A DNA stretch of 64,000 nt from Myxococcales bacterium. GTDB taxonomy: Bacteria; Myxococcota_C; UBA6777. The notes below the pieces were generated by a model. It was not told the origin of the DNA. It saw only the letters and a program-made list of their open reading frames with translations, and ran no database searches. The stretch spans positions 478,547 to 542,546 of the forward strand of contig JACKEL010000001.1 of NCBI GenBank assembly GCA_020632975.1, read 5' to 3'. A program made the translations under genes and the position numbers. Shown here in pieces: positions 17,762-26,752 of this stretch (positions are counted from its first letter, which is position 1; each line of letters opens with the position of its first letter).

Positions 17762-18601
17762 ATGAGCAAAAAACTCGGTCATGCCAAAACAGTCCTTATC
17801 ACGGGCGCTTCTTCGGGGATGGGCAAAGACTTTGCCTTACGCCTGCTCAAAGAAGGCTACATCGTTTACGGAGCGGCCCGTCGTGTCGAGAGGATGAGCG
17901 ATATCGTGGCTGCTGGAGGACATGCCCTTCAGATGGATGTCACCTCTGACGAGTCCGTCCAACAAGGCGTCCAAAAGATGGTCCAAGAACAGGGGCGCAT
18001 CGACGCCTTAATCAACAACGCAGGGTACGGATCTTACGGTGCCATCGAAGATATCCCCATAGACGAAGCCCGAAGACAGTTTGAAGTCAATCTCTTTGGC
18101 CTCGCACGCATCACCCAGCTGGTCCTCCCACACATGCGAAAACAACATGCAGGCAAGATCATCAACATCTCTTCGATGGGTGGAAAGCTTTATACCCCAC
18201 TAGGTGGCTGGTATAATGCCACAAAGCACGCATTAGAGGGCTTTTCAGACTGCCTACGTTTTGAAACAGAACAGTTTGGAATCGACGTCGTGGTGATCGA
18301 GCCTGGAAGCATTGAGTCTGAGTGGGGTGGGATCGCTGTAGACTCCGCCATGAAATACTCAGGGCAGACCGCTTATGCGCCACTTGCACAAAGCTTTAAA
18401 TCCCTAAGCGAAGGCGGGAGCGTCCGCCCCTCCCCACCCAAAGTCATCACAGACCTCGTGGTCAAAGCCTTGCGTGCGAAAAAACCCAAGACCCGTTATG
18501 TCGCGGGTGCCGCTGCCAAACCCTTTATGTTCTTGCGTCGTTGGGTCTCTGACCGCGCCTTTGACAAGATCCTTCATCGCATGATGAAGTCATCATCCTA
18601 G
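17762..18601 (+). CDS. Short-chain dehydrogenase/reductase
   Basis: 279 residues. TGASSGMGKDF is the cofactor-binding TGX3GXG motif, NNAGYG the structural motif, ISSMGG holds the catalytic Ser, and YNATK is Tyr-X3-Lys. GAARRVERM after strand 2 suggests NADP(H) binding. The segment EPGSIESEW follows as in classical SDRs of the retinol dehydrogenase-like branch. The C-terminal RYVAGAAAKPFMFLRRWVSDRAF is typical of family members acting on lipophilic carbonyls or alcohols. It lies downstream of a LuxR-type regulator with a hairpin in between. AAAGGAG precedes the ATG. Confidence 0.9.
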   Translation: MSKKLGHAKTVLITGASSGMGKDFALRLLKEGYIVYGAARRVERMSDIVAAGGHALQMDVTSDESVQQGVQKMVQEQGRIDALINNAGYGSYGAIEDIPIDEARRQFEVNLFGLARITQLVLPHMRKQHAGKIINISSMGGKLYTPLGGWYNATKHALEGFSDCLRFETEQFGIDVVVIEPGSIESEWGGIAVDSAMKYSGQTAYAPLAQSFKSLSEGGSVRPSPPKVITDLVVKALRAKKPKTRYVAGAAAKPFMFLRRWVSDRAFDKILHRMMKSSS

Positions 18602-18726
18602 AACTATCGTCTCTTTCGACATCCTCCCATGCCCCCCCTTCAAGTCGTCCCACGCCCCATCAAACATCAGTCCTACAGCAGCCCCATCACAGTTCCAAAT
18701 GCCCCATCCACCGCTCATCTCAACGC

Positions 18727-19731
18727 TTAATCAGGTTGTTGATAGGAAGCCCTCACACGTTCGGGGCTTTGGCCTGTCCAAGCATGAAACGCCCGAAAAA
18801 AAGAACTGGTCTCGTTGAAACCTAGCAAGATCGAGATCTCTGCGCTCGAAAGTGCGGAGTGTTGGAGATAATGACGCGCAAGCTGTTCACGGCTTTCGTT
18901 GAGGACGGCTTGGAAACTTGTGTCCTCTTCCTTCAAGCGACGTTGCAAAGTGCGCGTGCTCAAAGCCAGCGCCTTCGCGACTTGGCCCATGGATGCACGG
19001 CCGCTTGGCAACATCTCCAAAAGCACGCTTTTGACGCGCTCAATCGTCGTTGCATCACTCGTCAACTCAGACAACCTTCGACGCATCTCTGGTTGAAAAA
19101 ACTCCCACATCTTCTGATTTGACGTAAGAAAAGGTCGCCTCGCATCCTGCGCAGAAAATACGACAGTGTGCGTTTCTCCCCATCGGATGGGGGCACCAAA
19201 AAAGGCCTCATAAGCCTCAGAACAAGGAAAACGATAGCTTGAGATCACCTCAAGAGGACAAATGTCTTCGCGTGTGGCGATCCTTGCCAGCCGCACAATA
19301 AAAAGCAGCTCGATCAGCACCAGAGCCAGTGGAGGATCAGGAGCAAGCGCAGGGTATTCATACGTGATGTGCGTGGTATCTTCCCCCTGCTCGACATGGA
19401 GTTCCATAGGCGCGATCAGCTTTTTGTAATGACTTAGCCGCTCCGCAGCGCGATTTAGATCAGGACTACAAAGCGCCGCAAAGATCGTGGGATTGAAGTG
19501 TTCCACAGAAAGCCGTTCGCCGATCTTGAGCGGCAACATGGGATCACCTGACATCTCACCCAAGCTCTCTAACAGCCGATAATACGAGAGGATATCCAAG
19601 CGTACCCCCTCCCTCGAAAAAAGATCCTCAGGAAGCGAGGCCCGCCGCAAAAGCTCGCCAGGATCGAACCCCAGCTCCTTGAGTACCAAACGCCAAGTAT
19701 TGTCGATCGCAAAGGTTTGTTGTTTCGACAT
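18727..19731 (-). CDS. AraC-family transcriptional regulator
   Basis: 334 residues with the two-domain layout of OruR/ArgR-like AraC proteins. The N-terminal ~200 residues form a ligand-sensing domain (LKIGERLSVEHFNPTIFAA, then LNRAAERLSHYKKL). The C-terminal ~100 residues hold two helix-turn-helix motifs: MGQVAKALALSTRTLQRRLK and SAEISILLGFNETSSFFRAF, ending with GQSPERVR. It is divergent from the merR gene and convergent with the SDR gene. GGAGG lies 11 nt before the ATG. The effector is unknown; homologues often sense fatty-acid-like or amino-acid ligands. Confidence 0.92.
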   Translation of the reverse strand: MSKQQTFAIDNTWRLVLKELGFDPGELLRRASLPEDLFSREGVRLDILSYYRLLESLGEMSGDPMLPLKIGERLSVEHFNPTIFAALCSPDLNRAAERLSHYKKLIAPMELHVEQGEDTTHITYEYPALAPDPPLALVLIELLFIVRLARIATREDICPLEVISSYRFPCSEAYEAFFGAPIRWGETHTVVFSAQDARRPFLTSNQKMWEFFQPEMRRRLSELTSDATTIERVKSVLLEMLPSGRASMGQVAKALALSTRTLQRRLKEEDTSFQAVLNESREQLARHYLQHSALSSAEISILLGFNETSSFFRAFHAWTGQSPERVRASYQQPD

Positions 19732-19870
19732 CGCGCTTACATCCTCCGTCTTTCCTCAACGAATCACATCTCTACGCTTCCAACATACCCGCTTTTTCGA
19801 GACGCCATGATATCAAAGGACGCCAACCTGCTCTCTTTTTGCGCCAAATCGAGCCGCCCAAAAAAAGTGC

Positions 19871-19901
19871 TTGACCCTGTAATCAACTCCAAGGTTATAC
19901 C
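19871..19901 (+). promoter_or_regulatory. MerR-type promoter with overlong spacer and operator dyad
   Basis: TTGACC (19871-19876) and TATACC (19896-19901) are separated by 19 bp, the lengthened spacing used by MerR-family activators. Within the spacer the imperfect dyad ACCCTGTAATC / AACTCCAAGGT (19874-19895) pairs at 7 of 11 positions; its right half is the ACTCCAAGGT of thiol-metal MerR operators. The start codon of merR lies 28 nt after the -10, so autoregulation of merR together with the next gene is likely. Confidence 0.75.
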
Positions 19902-19928
19902 CATCATCACAAGAGAGAAGGATGGGAG

Positions 19929-20417
19929 ATGCACAGTTCAAAACAGAAAAAAGAAGATAATCACTTACTCAGAAAAGAGGTTTCTCGTCTATCGGGTGTG
20001 GGCAGCGAAACCTTGCTCTACTACGAAAAGATTGGAATCATCCCTCGCCCACCCCGTTCTCGTTCTGGTTATCGACATTATCCACCAGAGATCTTAGGAC
20101 GGCTGCGATTTGTTCTTGCAGCAAAGTCGTTGGGATTTTCACTCGACGAGATCCGAGAGTTGTTGTCATGGCGCGACGAAAAAGAGCGACCCTGCAAGGA
20201 GGTACAAGAACGTGCGCTCCAAAAAATGCAAGAAATCGAGCAGAAAATAAACGATTTATTCACGATTCGCCAAGAACTCTCTCGTTTGATTGAGCTCTGT
20301 TCTGGCGATGGAATCACAGAGGGCTGCGTGATCTTGCGCTCTCTTGCGCAGGAGACAAGCCCCCACGAAGAAAAGGAACAGCATTGCTGTTCTTCTCATC
20401 CCAAACCCTCGTCGTGA
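19929..20417 (+). CDS. MerR-family metal-responsive regulator
   Basis: 162 residues. The N-terminal winged helix reads EVSRLSGVGSETLLYYEKIG and RSGYRHYP, as in MerR proteins. FVLAAKSLGFSLDEIRELLS forms the helix leading to the dimerisation coil. The C-terminus holds the metal-binding loop pattern: Cys in RPCKEV, then LCSGDGITEGCVILRSL, and a final HCCSSH. These Cys positions match soft- or divalent-metal sensors (MerR, ZntR, CadR type) rather than redox or drug sensors; the exact metal cannot be told. It is followed 23 nt later by the metallothionein-like gene, under its own MerR-type promoter. Confidence 0.92.
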   Translation: MHSSKQKKEDNHLLRKEVSRLSGVGSETLLYYEKIGIIPRPPRSRSGYRHYPPEILGRLRFVLAAKSLGFSLDEIRELLSWRDEKERPCKEVQERALQKMQEIEQKINDLFTIRQELSRLIELCSGDGITEGCVILRSLAQETSPHEEKEQHCCSSHPKPSS

Positions 20418-20440
20418 GGGCCATCAAGAAGGAGAAATCG

Positions 20441-20782
20441 ATGAAAGTTATTTACTCTATCTTCTTTGCTATGCTTCTCTTTTTCCCCGGCTGGTCGGAA
20501 AGCCAAGCCGAAGCTGCCCCATGTGCTTGCAAAGCCTGCAAAGCTGGAAAATGCTCAAAAGAAAAATGCGCATCGGGAAAATGTGCCTGTAAAGCCTGTA
20601 AAGCTGGAACTTGTCAATGCAAAAAATGCCAAAAAAAGGCAGCCTCCAAATGCACTTGTGCATCTTGTAAAGCTGGCAAGTGTTCGAAAAAAGCTTGTGC
20701 ATCAGGAAAATGTGCTTGTAAAGCTTGTAAAGCTGGCACTTGTCAATGCAAAAAATGCGGCGCAGGTGCCAAAAAGCCCTGA
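20441..20782 (+). CDS. Secreted cysteine-rich metallothionein-like repeat protein
   Basis: 113 residues from ATG 20441 (AAGGAG 6 nt upstream). A signal peptide (MKVIYSIFFAMLLFF...AEA) is followed by an ~88-residue mature part containing 22 Cys and many Lys but no aromatic residues. It is built from two ~42-residue repeats, each running CACKACKAGKCSK (CTCASCKAGKCSK in the second), then ASGKCACKACKAGTCQCKKC. CXC and CXXC pairs at this density are the hallmark of thiolate metal-cluster proteins, yet bacterial metallothioneins are normally cytoplasmic. The operon with merR supports metal-induced export of a periplasmic or extracellular metal chelator. I know no named family for it. Confidence 0.85.
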   Translation: MKVIYSIFFAMLLFFPGWSESQAEAAPCACKACKAGKCSKEKCASGKCACKACKAGTCQCKKCQKKAASKCTCASCKAGKCSKKACASGKCACKACKAGTCQCKKCGAGAKKP

Positions 20783-21016
20783 ACTCTCTCCAAGCCCCCG
20801 AATCAATCTCACCCCGAAAAAACCACATAGATCTCACACATCTTTAAGGAAGCACATCCGACGGACATCTCTGACATTTGTCCTCCAATGGCTGTGCAGC
20901 AATGACCACACCTCCCAAAGCCCCACAGAAGGACGCCTACGGCTCTAGACCTCCCACACAAACTTTGCCAAGCTCAACCGTGCGACATCCACGCGCTCTC
21001 ACGAAAGGAGCCCCAC

Positions 21017-22465
21017 TTGCGTCCCAAACAGGCCCCGCTCTATGACCCTGAATACTTCAGAAGCCTAGGACACGAGATCATCGACATCTTGGCGGACCAT
21101 CTCAAGGATAGCTTGGAGACCAAACGCCCGCAGGTCCTGCCTTGGCGTCCTCCTGATCAGCAGATGCAACATTGGAAAGAGATCGATCACACAGACATGG
21201 AGCCCAAAGCACTTTTCCAAGAGATCTTGTCTCATTCGATCTCCATCCATGATCCCCGATACATCGGCCACCAAGTGGGGATGCCTGCACCAACCAGCCT
21301 GTTGTTTGACTTGCTCAGTAGCTATCTCAACAATGGAATGGCTGTCTATGAGATGGGCATGGCCGCCAACTGTATGGAAAGATTGATCATCGAGACCTTG
21401 TGTTCGCGCTTTGGTCTCCCCACAGAAACAGCAGGGGGCGTGCTGACCTCTGGAGGTACCTTGGCCAATCTCACGGCCATGCTCTCTGCACGCAAAGCGA
21501 TGGCTTCGCGTTGGCAAGGCAAACGGCCCGCAGTGATGGTGTCTGAAGAAGCCCACTACTGCATCGAACGCGCGGCGATGACGATGGGATGGGCACAAGA
21601 AGATGTGATCAAAGTCCCCACAGACGAGCGTTTCAGCATGCAAACACAGCAGCTCGAACCGCTCTACCAAGAAGCCCTCGGACGCGGTCAACAGGTAATC
21701 GCAGTGATTGGTTGCGCTTGTTCAACCTCCACAGGAAGCTACGATGATCTTGCAACCATCGGGGAGTTTTGCAACAAGCACAAGATTTGGTTTCATGTGG
21801 ATGGTGCCCACGGTGCCGCTGCGATCTTCTCTCCCACATACGCCCATCTGCTCGAAGGGATCGCGAAAGCTGACTCTATCGTGCTCGACTTTCATAAACT
21901 CCTGATGGCTCCCGCGCTCGCAACAGCCCTTCTCTACAGGAAAAACGACACCTCTTTCCAAACCTTCCAACAACAGTCCGCTTATCTGCTCGATCTACAA
22001 CAAGACTGGTACAACTCAGGAAAACGTACCTTTGAGTGCACCAAGTACATGATGTGTGCTGGGATCTATGGGTTCGTAAAAGCCCATGGATGGGAGTCCT
22101 TCGGCGAAAATGTCACAACCCTCTTCCAACACGCAAAAGCCTTCGCCACACAGATCACACAACACCCACACATGAAGTTGGCCACCCCCGTGCAATCCAA
22201 CATCATCTGCTTTCGCTATGAAGAAGAAGGCCTATCGACCGAGGAAACCAACCAACAAAATGCTTTTATCCGCCAAGCCATCCTCGAAAACGGTGTGTCT
22301 TATATCGTGCAAACCACCCTTCGCAACAAGCTTTTCCTTCGCCTTGCGGTGATGAACCCTTTCACCAACGAAACGCACATCGAAGCCTTGTGCAAAGATA
22401 TCGAAGCATACGCCTTGCAGTGGTCTTCAACACACGCATCTCACGCAGAAACGTCCGCCTCTTGA
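21017..22465 (+). CDS. PLP-dependent group II amino-acid decarboxylase
   Basis: 482 residues. Family landmarks: GVLTSGGTLANLTAM (phosphate-binding), EEAHYCIERAAMTMG (His stacking on the cofactor), WFHVDGAHGAAA (Asp to the pyridine nitrogen) and IVLDFHKLLMAPA, where Lys in FHK forms the Schiff base. This is the aromatic-L-amino-acid / glutamate / L-2,4-diaminobutyrate decarboxylase group, which makes amines with CO2 release. The substrate is not evident. The start is TTG 21017, with AAAGGAG 6 nt upstream; no better start is near. Its 3' end overlaps the convergent tetR by 25 bp. Confidence 0.88.
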   Translation: MRPKQAPLYDPEYFRSLGHEIIDILADHLKDSLETKRPQVLPWRPPDQQMQHWKEIDHTDMEPKALFQEILSHSISIHDPRYIGHQVGMPAPTSLLFDLLSSYLNNGMAVYEMGMAANCMERLIIETLCSRFGLPTETAGGVLTSGGTLANLTAMLSARKAMASRWQGKRPAVMVSEEAHYCIERAAMTMGWAQEDVIKVPTDERFSMQTQQLEPLYQEALGRGQQVIAVIGCACSTSTGSYDDLATIGEFCNKHKIWFHVDGAHGAAAIFSPTYAHLLEGIAKADSIVLDFHKLLMAPALATALLYRKNDTSFQTFQQQSAYLLDLQQDWYNSGKRTFECTKYMMCAGIYGFVKAHGWESFGENVTTLFQHAKAFATQITQHPHMKLATPVQSNIICFRYEEEGLSTEETNQQNAFIRQAILENGVSYIVQTTLRNKLFLRLAVMNPFTNETHIEALCKDIEAYALQWSSTHASHAETSAS

Positions 22466-23070
22466 GCCAAAGAAGAGACCTCTGCAAGTGACGAAAAAGC
22501 CGAGATGAAGGCTTCTTGTACGGACATTGGGCTCTCATCAAGTTGTGCCCACCAAAGGATCGCCGCAAAAGCCACGGAAGCGATACTCCCCGCCAAAAGC
22601 TCTGGGGGCGCCTTTTGCGGTGAGACACGCGAGCGGATCAGGTCCGCAAGAAAAAGTCTCATCTCATGCAACGCCGCGTGGTCCAACAAAGCAGGCGACG
22701 CCATAATCAGCCGCAGTCGTCGACGCGCCAGCGACGCCAACCAAGGCTCATCCAGCCTCCCAAGTGCTGGCATCAACAAGTCATACACAAACTCTTTTAA
22801 CGTCATCTTCCCCGAAGGAAGCGCTTTCACGCGCTCTTTGACGACATCCAAGATCTCTTCTGCGCCTCCCCACAAAAGATCGACCTTTGATGGAAACAAC
22901 CGAAACAAGGTCCTGCGACTGACAGACGCCTTCTCCGCGATCTGTTCCATCGTCACCCCTTCGTATCCTTCTTGCTCGAAAAGCTGCAAAGCCACGACTG
23001 CGACTTCTTGCGGCTCAATCGAACGAGGACGACCTCGCTTGCTTTTAGACACCTTCTCTCTTCCAGACAT
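22441..23070 (-). CDS. TetR-family transcriptional regulator
   Basis: 209 residues from ATG 23070; an upstream in-frame start at 23277 would add a hydrophobic stretch unlike the family. The N-terminus is basic (KSKRGRPRS), then the TetR helix-turn-helix appears as GVTMEQIAEKASVSRRTLFR followed by LFPSKVDLLW. The remaining helices form the ligand-binding and dimer domain. It is divergent from the SDR-P450 operon with a promoter region containing an inverted repeat, so it probably represses that operon and itself. It overlaps the decarboxylase gene tail-to-tail. Confidence 0.9.
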   Translation of the reverse strand: MSGREKVSKSKRGRPRSIEPQEVAVVALQLFEQEGYEGVTMEQIAEKASVSRRTLFRLFPSKVDLLWGGAEEILDVVKERVKALPSGKMTLKEFVYDLLMPALGRLDEPWLASLARRRLRLIMASPALLDHAALHEMRLFLADLIRSRVSPQKAPPELLAGSIASVAFAAILWWAQLDESPMSVQEAFISAFSSLAEVSSLAQEADVSA

Positions 23071-23389
23071 CCGTCTTTCTGTGACCTTTCTTTTCTGAAC
23101 TCCCAAACCTAAACAAAGTTCGCGTATAGGGTTTTTAAAGCGAAACCACCAAAGAAACAAGAAGAACACAAAAGAAGCCCGCCCTCCTTTTCCCTTACAC
23201 CACAAACCTGATCCACCATTACGATCCTTTTTCTTTTCATGCCTTACACAATCGATTCCTTTACTTTTCGACACCACGTGCTATATACACTTTTGACACT
23301 TGGTGCCAAAAATATCAAGCAAAGTCTTGTAGAGAGAAGACACAACGCGATTCCAAGGAAGCGATGTGTGTAACAGACTGAGGCCAAAG
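23071..23389. other. Divergent control region of tetR and the SDR-P450 operon
   Basis: 319 bases with no gene. For tetR, a promoter can be proposed on the minus strand: TTGGCA (23309-23304), 16 bp, TATATA (23287-23282), giving a leader of about 200 nt. On the plus strand TTGACA (23293-23298) is a candidate -35 with no good -10. An inverted repeat (listed separately) covers both. Confidence 0.45.
23270..23307. promoter_or_regulatory. Inverted repeat, candidate TetR operator
   Basis: GACACCACG (23270-23278) and CTTGGTGCC (23299-23307) are inverted copies (G-R-CACCA-M-G) matching at 7 of 9 positions, separated by 20 bp. They flank the proposed tetR -10 and overlap its -35 element, where repressor binding would block transcription both ways. 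Confidence 0.4.
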
Positions 23390-24190
23390 ATGAAACTGAA
23401 AGAGAAAACGCTTGTCGTGACAGGAGGAGGCAACGGCATCGGCCGTGAACTCGTCCTACAACTGTTGCAACGAGGTGCGCGCGTGGCGGCATTGGATATG
23501 CGCCAAGAGAGCCTTGAAGAATTGAAACAAGCGGCCAACGCAGGCGAACGGCTCTCGACTCACGTCGCCAACATCACAGATCGCGAACGTGTCTTTGCTT
23601 TGGTGGAAGAGGTCATCGCGCATCATGGCGCGGTGGACGGTGTGATCAACAACGCAGGGATCATCCAACCCTTTGTGGACATCCGTGATCTGGATGAAGC
23701 CACCATTCGACGTGTCATAGATGTGAACTTGTACGGGACCATCCACATGACACAAGCCTTCCTCCCGCGCCTTTTGGAGCGCCCAGTCGCTCACATCCTC
23801 AACGTCTCAAGTATGGGGGGCTTTTTGCCAGTTCCAGGGCAAGCGATCTATGGGGCCGCCAAAGCCGCTGTGAAGTTGATGACAGAAGGACTCTATGCGG
23901 AGTTGATGGACACAAAAGTCCATGTATCGGTCGCGATGCCAGGAGCGATCGCAACCAACATCATCAAAAACTCGGGTGCCAAAGAACCCACCCAAGACAC
24001 CAGCGCGCAGCAAGCCAAGATCACTTCTCCCCAAAAGGCCGCTCGGATCATGCTTGATGGGATAGAAAAGAATCGCCTGCATATCCATGTAGGCCCTGAC
24101 TCTCGCCTACTTCATTGGGCTGTTCGCATCGCTCCCAAGGCCGCGATACGTTTCATCCAAAAGCAAATGAAAAAGATGTTGAAGCGCTAA
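23390..24190 (+). CDS. Short-chain dehydrogenase/reductase in P450 operon
   Basis: 266 residues from ATG 23390 (TGAGG 7 nt upstream). TGGGNGIGREL binds the cofactor, Asp in AALDMRQ after strand 2 suggests NAD(H), NNAGI is the structural motif, Ser is in VSSMGG and YGAAK is Tyr-X3-Lys. The stop codon is 35 nt before the P450 start, so the two are probably one transcript and may act on the same lipophilic alcohol or ketone. A basic C-terminus (QKQMKKMLKR) could touch the membrane. Confidence 0.9.
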   Translation: MKLKEKTLVVTGGGNGIGRELVLQLLQRGARVAALDMRQESLEELKQAANAGERLSTHVANITDRERVFALVEEVIAHHGAVDGVINNAGIIQPFVDIRDLDEATIRRVIDVNLYGTIHMTQAFLPRLLERPVAHILNVSSMGGFLPVPGQAIYGAAKAAVKLMTEGLYAELMDTKVHVSVAMPGAIATNIIKNSGAKEPTQDTSAQQAKITSPQKAARIMLDGIEKNRLHIHVGPDSRLLHWAVRIAPKAAIRFIQKQMKKMLKR

Positions 24191-24225
24191 ACAAGAAGAT
24201 CTCTTACAAAAAAGGAGCATTTTCC

Positions 24226-25578
24226 GTGAAACTGCATACACCCAAGACTTTGCCTTATATCCCCGTGGCTCCAGGAGCGTTGCCCATCCTTGGCCATTTT
24301 GCAAAGATGAAAAACAACCAAGTGGCCTTTTTGGAAGAAACCCAAAAAAAACTGGGCCCCTTGTTCTGGCTCAATGCAGGTTTTGGACAATGGACTGTCG
24401 TGGTCACGGGTGAAGCTGCCCACACTGTGATGAAAAACAAGGAAACCCGCTCGGATGTCATGGGTGGAGAAGGTGATCGCATCACAGGGCACATCACAAC
24501 AGACACCGTCAGTATCAAAGATGGCGCACCACACAGACGGATACGTGGGGCGATCCAGTCTCCGTTTACGCCAAAAGGTCTCACGGTATCTGAGATTGGG
24601 GCACTCCTTGAAGAAACTGCGGAAAAGCGCACTTCTGGTTGGAAAGAAAACACCAAGCTAGAGATCCTTCACGAAACAAGTGTTTATGCGCTCGATATCA
24701 TCTTTCGTATGCTTGGTGTCGCTGACCTCGACCTCCCCCTTTGGCGCAAGACCTACAATGACTTTGTGGGACCTTGGACCATGATCCCATTCAACTTCCC
24801 GGGCTCTCCGCGTTGGCGCTCGCTGAAAGCACGCGACTGGATGGACAAAGAGTTCCAAAAGATGATCGATCAAGCCCGTGCCACGGGCGATACCAAGACC
24901 ATGCTTGGCGCGATCGTTCACGGAACCGACGAAGAAGGCCAAGGACTCGAACCCAAAGAACTTTTTGCCAACCTACGAATCTTGGGACTCGCAGGACACG
25001 AAACCACCGCAGCAACTGTCGCTTGGATGTTTATCCACATGGGCGCAACCCCCGAACTGTGGGAAGAGATTCGCGAAGAAGCCGTCGCCGCAGACAGTCC
25101 GCCAACCTCCCCCAAAGACATGGAGCGTTTCCCCAAAATAGAAGCGCTTTTCCGCGAAGTCCTTCGACTCTACCCTGTGATCAACGTCCTCACCCCTCGT
25201 CGTGTTGAAGAACCCATCGAGATCTACGGCGTCAAGATCCCCAAAGATACGTCCGTTTCGGCATCTTTGCTTTCGCTTTCTCGCGATGCCAACCTCTACC
25301 CCAACCCAGAGACCCTTTCTCTCGAGCGTTGGACCAAACAAGCCCATCGCCCCAAACCTTCGGAGGCTGTGCAGTTTGGTGGCGGACCTCACTTCTGCCT
25401 TGGATACCATTTGGCTGTGTTTGAAGGTGTTGTGTACACCACCATCGCCGCGCGACGTCTTGCGTCCCTTGGACTCCAACCTGTCCTCCAAGGCGAGATC
25501 CCCAAGCCTACTTACATGCCCCTCACACGTCCTCCCGCAGAGGCCAAGATCCTCCTCAAGCCCAACTACAAAGCCTAA
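24226..25578 (+). CDS. Cytochrome P450
   Basis: 450 residues from GTG 24226, chosen because AAAGGAG lies 8 nt before it. All P450 landmarks are present: I-helix LAGHETTAATVAW (AGXET oxygen-activation motif), ExxR in LFREVLRLYP, the PERF-like region LSLERWTK, and the haem loop FGGGPHFCLGYHLA with the thiolate Cys. The AGHETT motif and absence of a membrane anchor fit a soluble bacterial P450 of the CYP102/CYP110/CYP4-like broad group that hydroxylates fatty or hydrophobic substrates. No ferredoxin or reductase gene is adjacent. It forms an operon with the preceding SDR and is probably under the divergent TetR. Confidence 0.93.
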   Translation: MKLHTPKTLPYIPVAPGALPILGHFAKMKNNQVAFLEETQKKLGPLFWLNAGFGQWTVVVTGEAAHTVMKNKETRSDVMGGEGDRITGHITTDTVSIKDGAPHRRIRGAIQSPFTPKGLTVSEIGALLEETAEKRTSGWKENTKLEILHETSVYALDIIFRMLGVADLDLPLWRKTYNDFVGPWTMIPFNFPGSPRWRSLKARDWMDKEFQKMIDQARATGDTKTMLGAIVHGTDEEGQGLEPKELFANLRILGLAGHETTAATVAWMFIHMGATPELWEEIREEAVAADSPPTSPKDMERFPKIEALFREVLRLYPVINVLTPRRVEEPIEIYGVKIPKDTSVSASLLSLSRDANLYPNPETLSLERWTKQAHRPKPSEAVQFGGGPHFCLGYHLAVFEGVVYTTIAARRLASLGLQPVLQGEIPKPTYMPLTRPPAEAKILLKPNYKA

Positions 25579-25837
25579 ACCCTCACTCCACCGCCCTCTC
25601 CCAACACGACAACCACACCTCTTGTATCATCCACCTTCCCAAGTTGGCCGCGTCATCCCCACGAACGCATCTTTCACGACATCACCTTCTTTGTTAAAAA
25701 CCAGAAGACACGTCGCGAAAGATCGCCAAACCAGAGCGTCTTTCCATTTTTTCTCTTCGAGACATGCGATTTTTTCTCAACAATCTTTATGAGAGAGAAA
25801 AGCCTTGTGCTCGCGTTAACCCATGGGATGACTTTCA

Positions 25838-26752
25838 ATGCCGATATATGGACCTTTTAAGAAAACAAAGCGCTTGTTCCACAGTTCTTTCTTTGTCTTG
25901 TTTTTGGCTTGTATGGGAAGCGGCCTTTCCTTGATCGCCTGTGATACCCCGGCCACAGAAAAGATCACAGAGACCGCAGCGGAAGCCAAAACAGAAACCA
26001 CGACAGAAACCACCCCAGACGCTTCCCCCCAAGAAAAGGCGCTCGAGACCTCCCTCCCCGATGAGCCGACCTCGCCAGAAACCACGCTCGAGCCAGCCAA
26101 CGAAACCACTCCGCAAGAGATGACCCCAGAGCCCACAAGCGAACCAACTCCAGAGGCGACACCAGAACCCACACCCGAAACCCCCGCAGATGTAGAACTT
26201 ACAAAAGGTGCTTGTCAAAGCAGTTCTCCACGATGTCCCCCTGGTTACGGTTGTCGTGACGATGTGGATCCTGCGGTCTGCCATCTGTCTTGTGATCCAG
26301 AGACCCCTGCATGCCCCGCAGGACGGCTTTGTTTGGTCCTAAGCACGGGCGCAGGCATCTGTGTAGAAGGCACCGTCGCACAAAAAGGCCAAGCCTGCGA
26401 CCTACAAAAGATCTGTGATAAGGGGCTTGTTTGCGTGCTTTCAAGCCCTCCCAATGGCACTTGTTATCAACGATGCACCCTGCAAAACCAGCAGTGTCCT
26501 TCTGGAGAAGTCTGCTTCCTCGCGCACAGCAAAAATGGCGCTTGCATCACAGGCACCGCAGGACAAAAGGCGATTGGAGCGCAGTGTTCAAACACTTTGG
26601 AGTGCGCCCCTGGCTCGATCTGCTTCTTGCCCTTCCAACAAACAGACAAGATTTGTGCGGCTCTTTGCGATACAGACAGCCCTTGTTCGATGGGCCAGAT
26701 CTGTGTCCCCGTCGACGGCGCCCCTACAGATTCGGGCGTTTGCAAGCAATAG
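25838..26752 (+). CDS. Cys-rich lipoprotein with Glu/Thr/Pro linker
   Basis: 304 residues. A signal peptide ends in a standard lipobox LIAC, followed by a long Glu/Thr/Pro linker (~40-120) with EPTPE-type repeats. The C-terminal ~180 residues carry about 30 Cys in repeating units of the kind CPxGxxCxxxxxGxxxC, for example CPAGRLCLVLSTGAGIC, CPSGEVCFLAHSKNGAC and CAPGSICFLP. Such disulfide-rich modules are common in surface lipoproteins of Myxococcota and relatives, but their function is unknown. It should sit in the outer membrane or periplasm. Confidence 0.8.
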   Translation: MPIYGPFKKTKRLFHSSFFVLFLACMGSGLSLIACDTPATEKITETAAEAKTETTTETTPDASPQEKALETSLPDEPTSPETTLEPANETTPQEMTPEPTSEPTPEATPEPTPETPADVELTKGACQSSSPRCPPGYGCRDDVDPAVCHLSCDPETPACPAGRLCLVLSTGAGICVEGTVAQKGQACDLQKICDKGLVCVLSSPPNGTCYQRCTLQNQQCPSGEVCFLAHSKNGACITGTAGQKAIGAQCSNTLECAPGSICFLPFQQTDKICAALCDTDSPCSMGQICVPVDGAPTDSGVCKQ

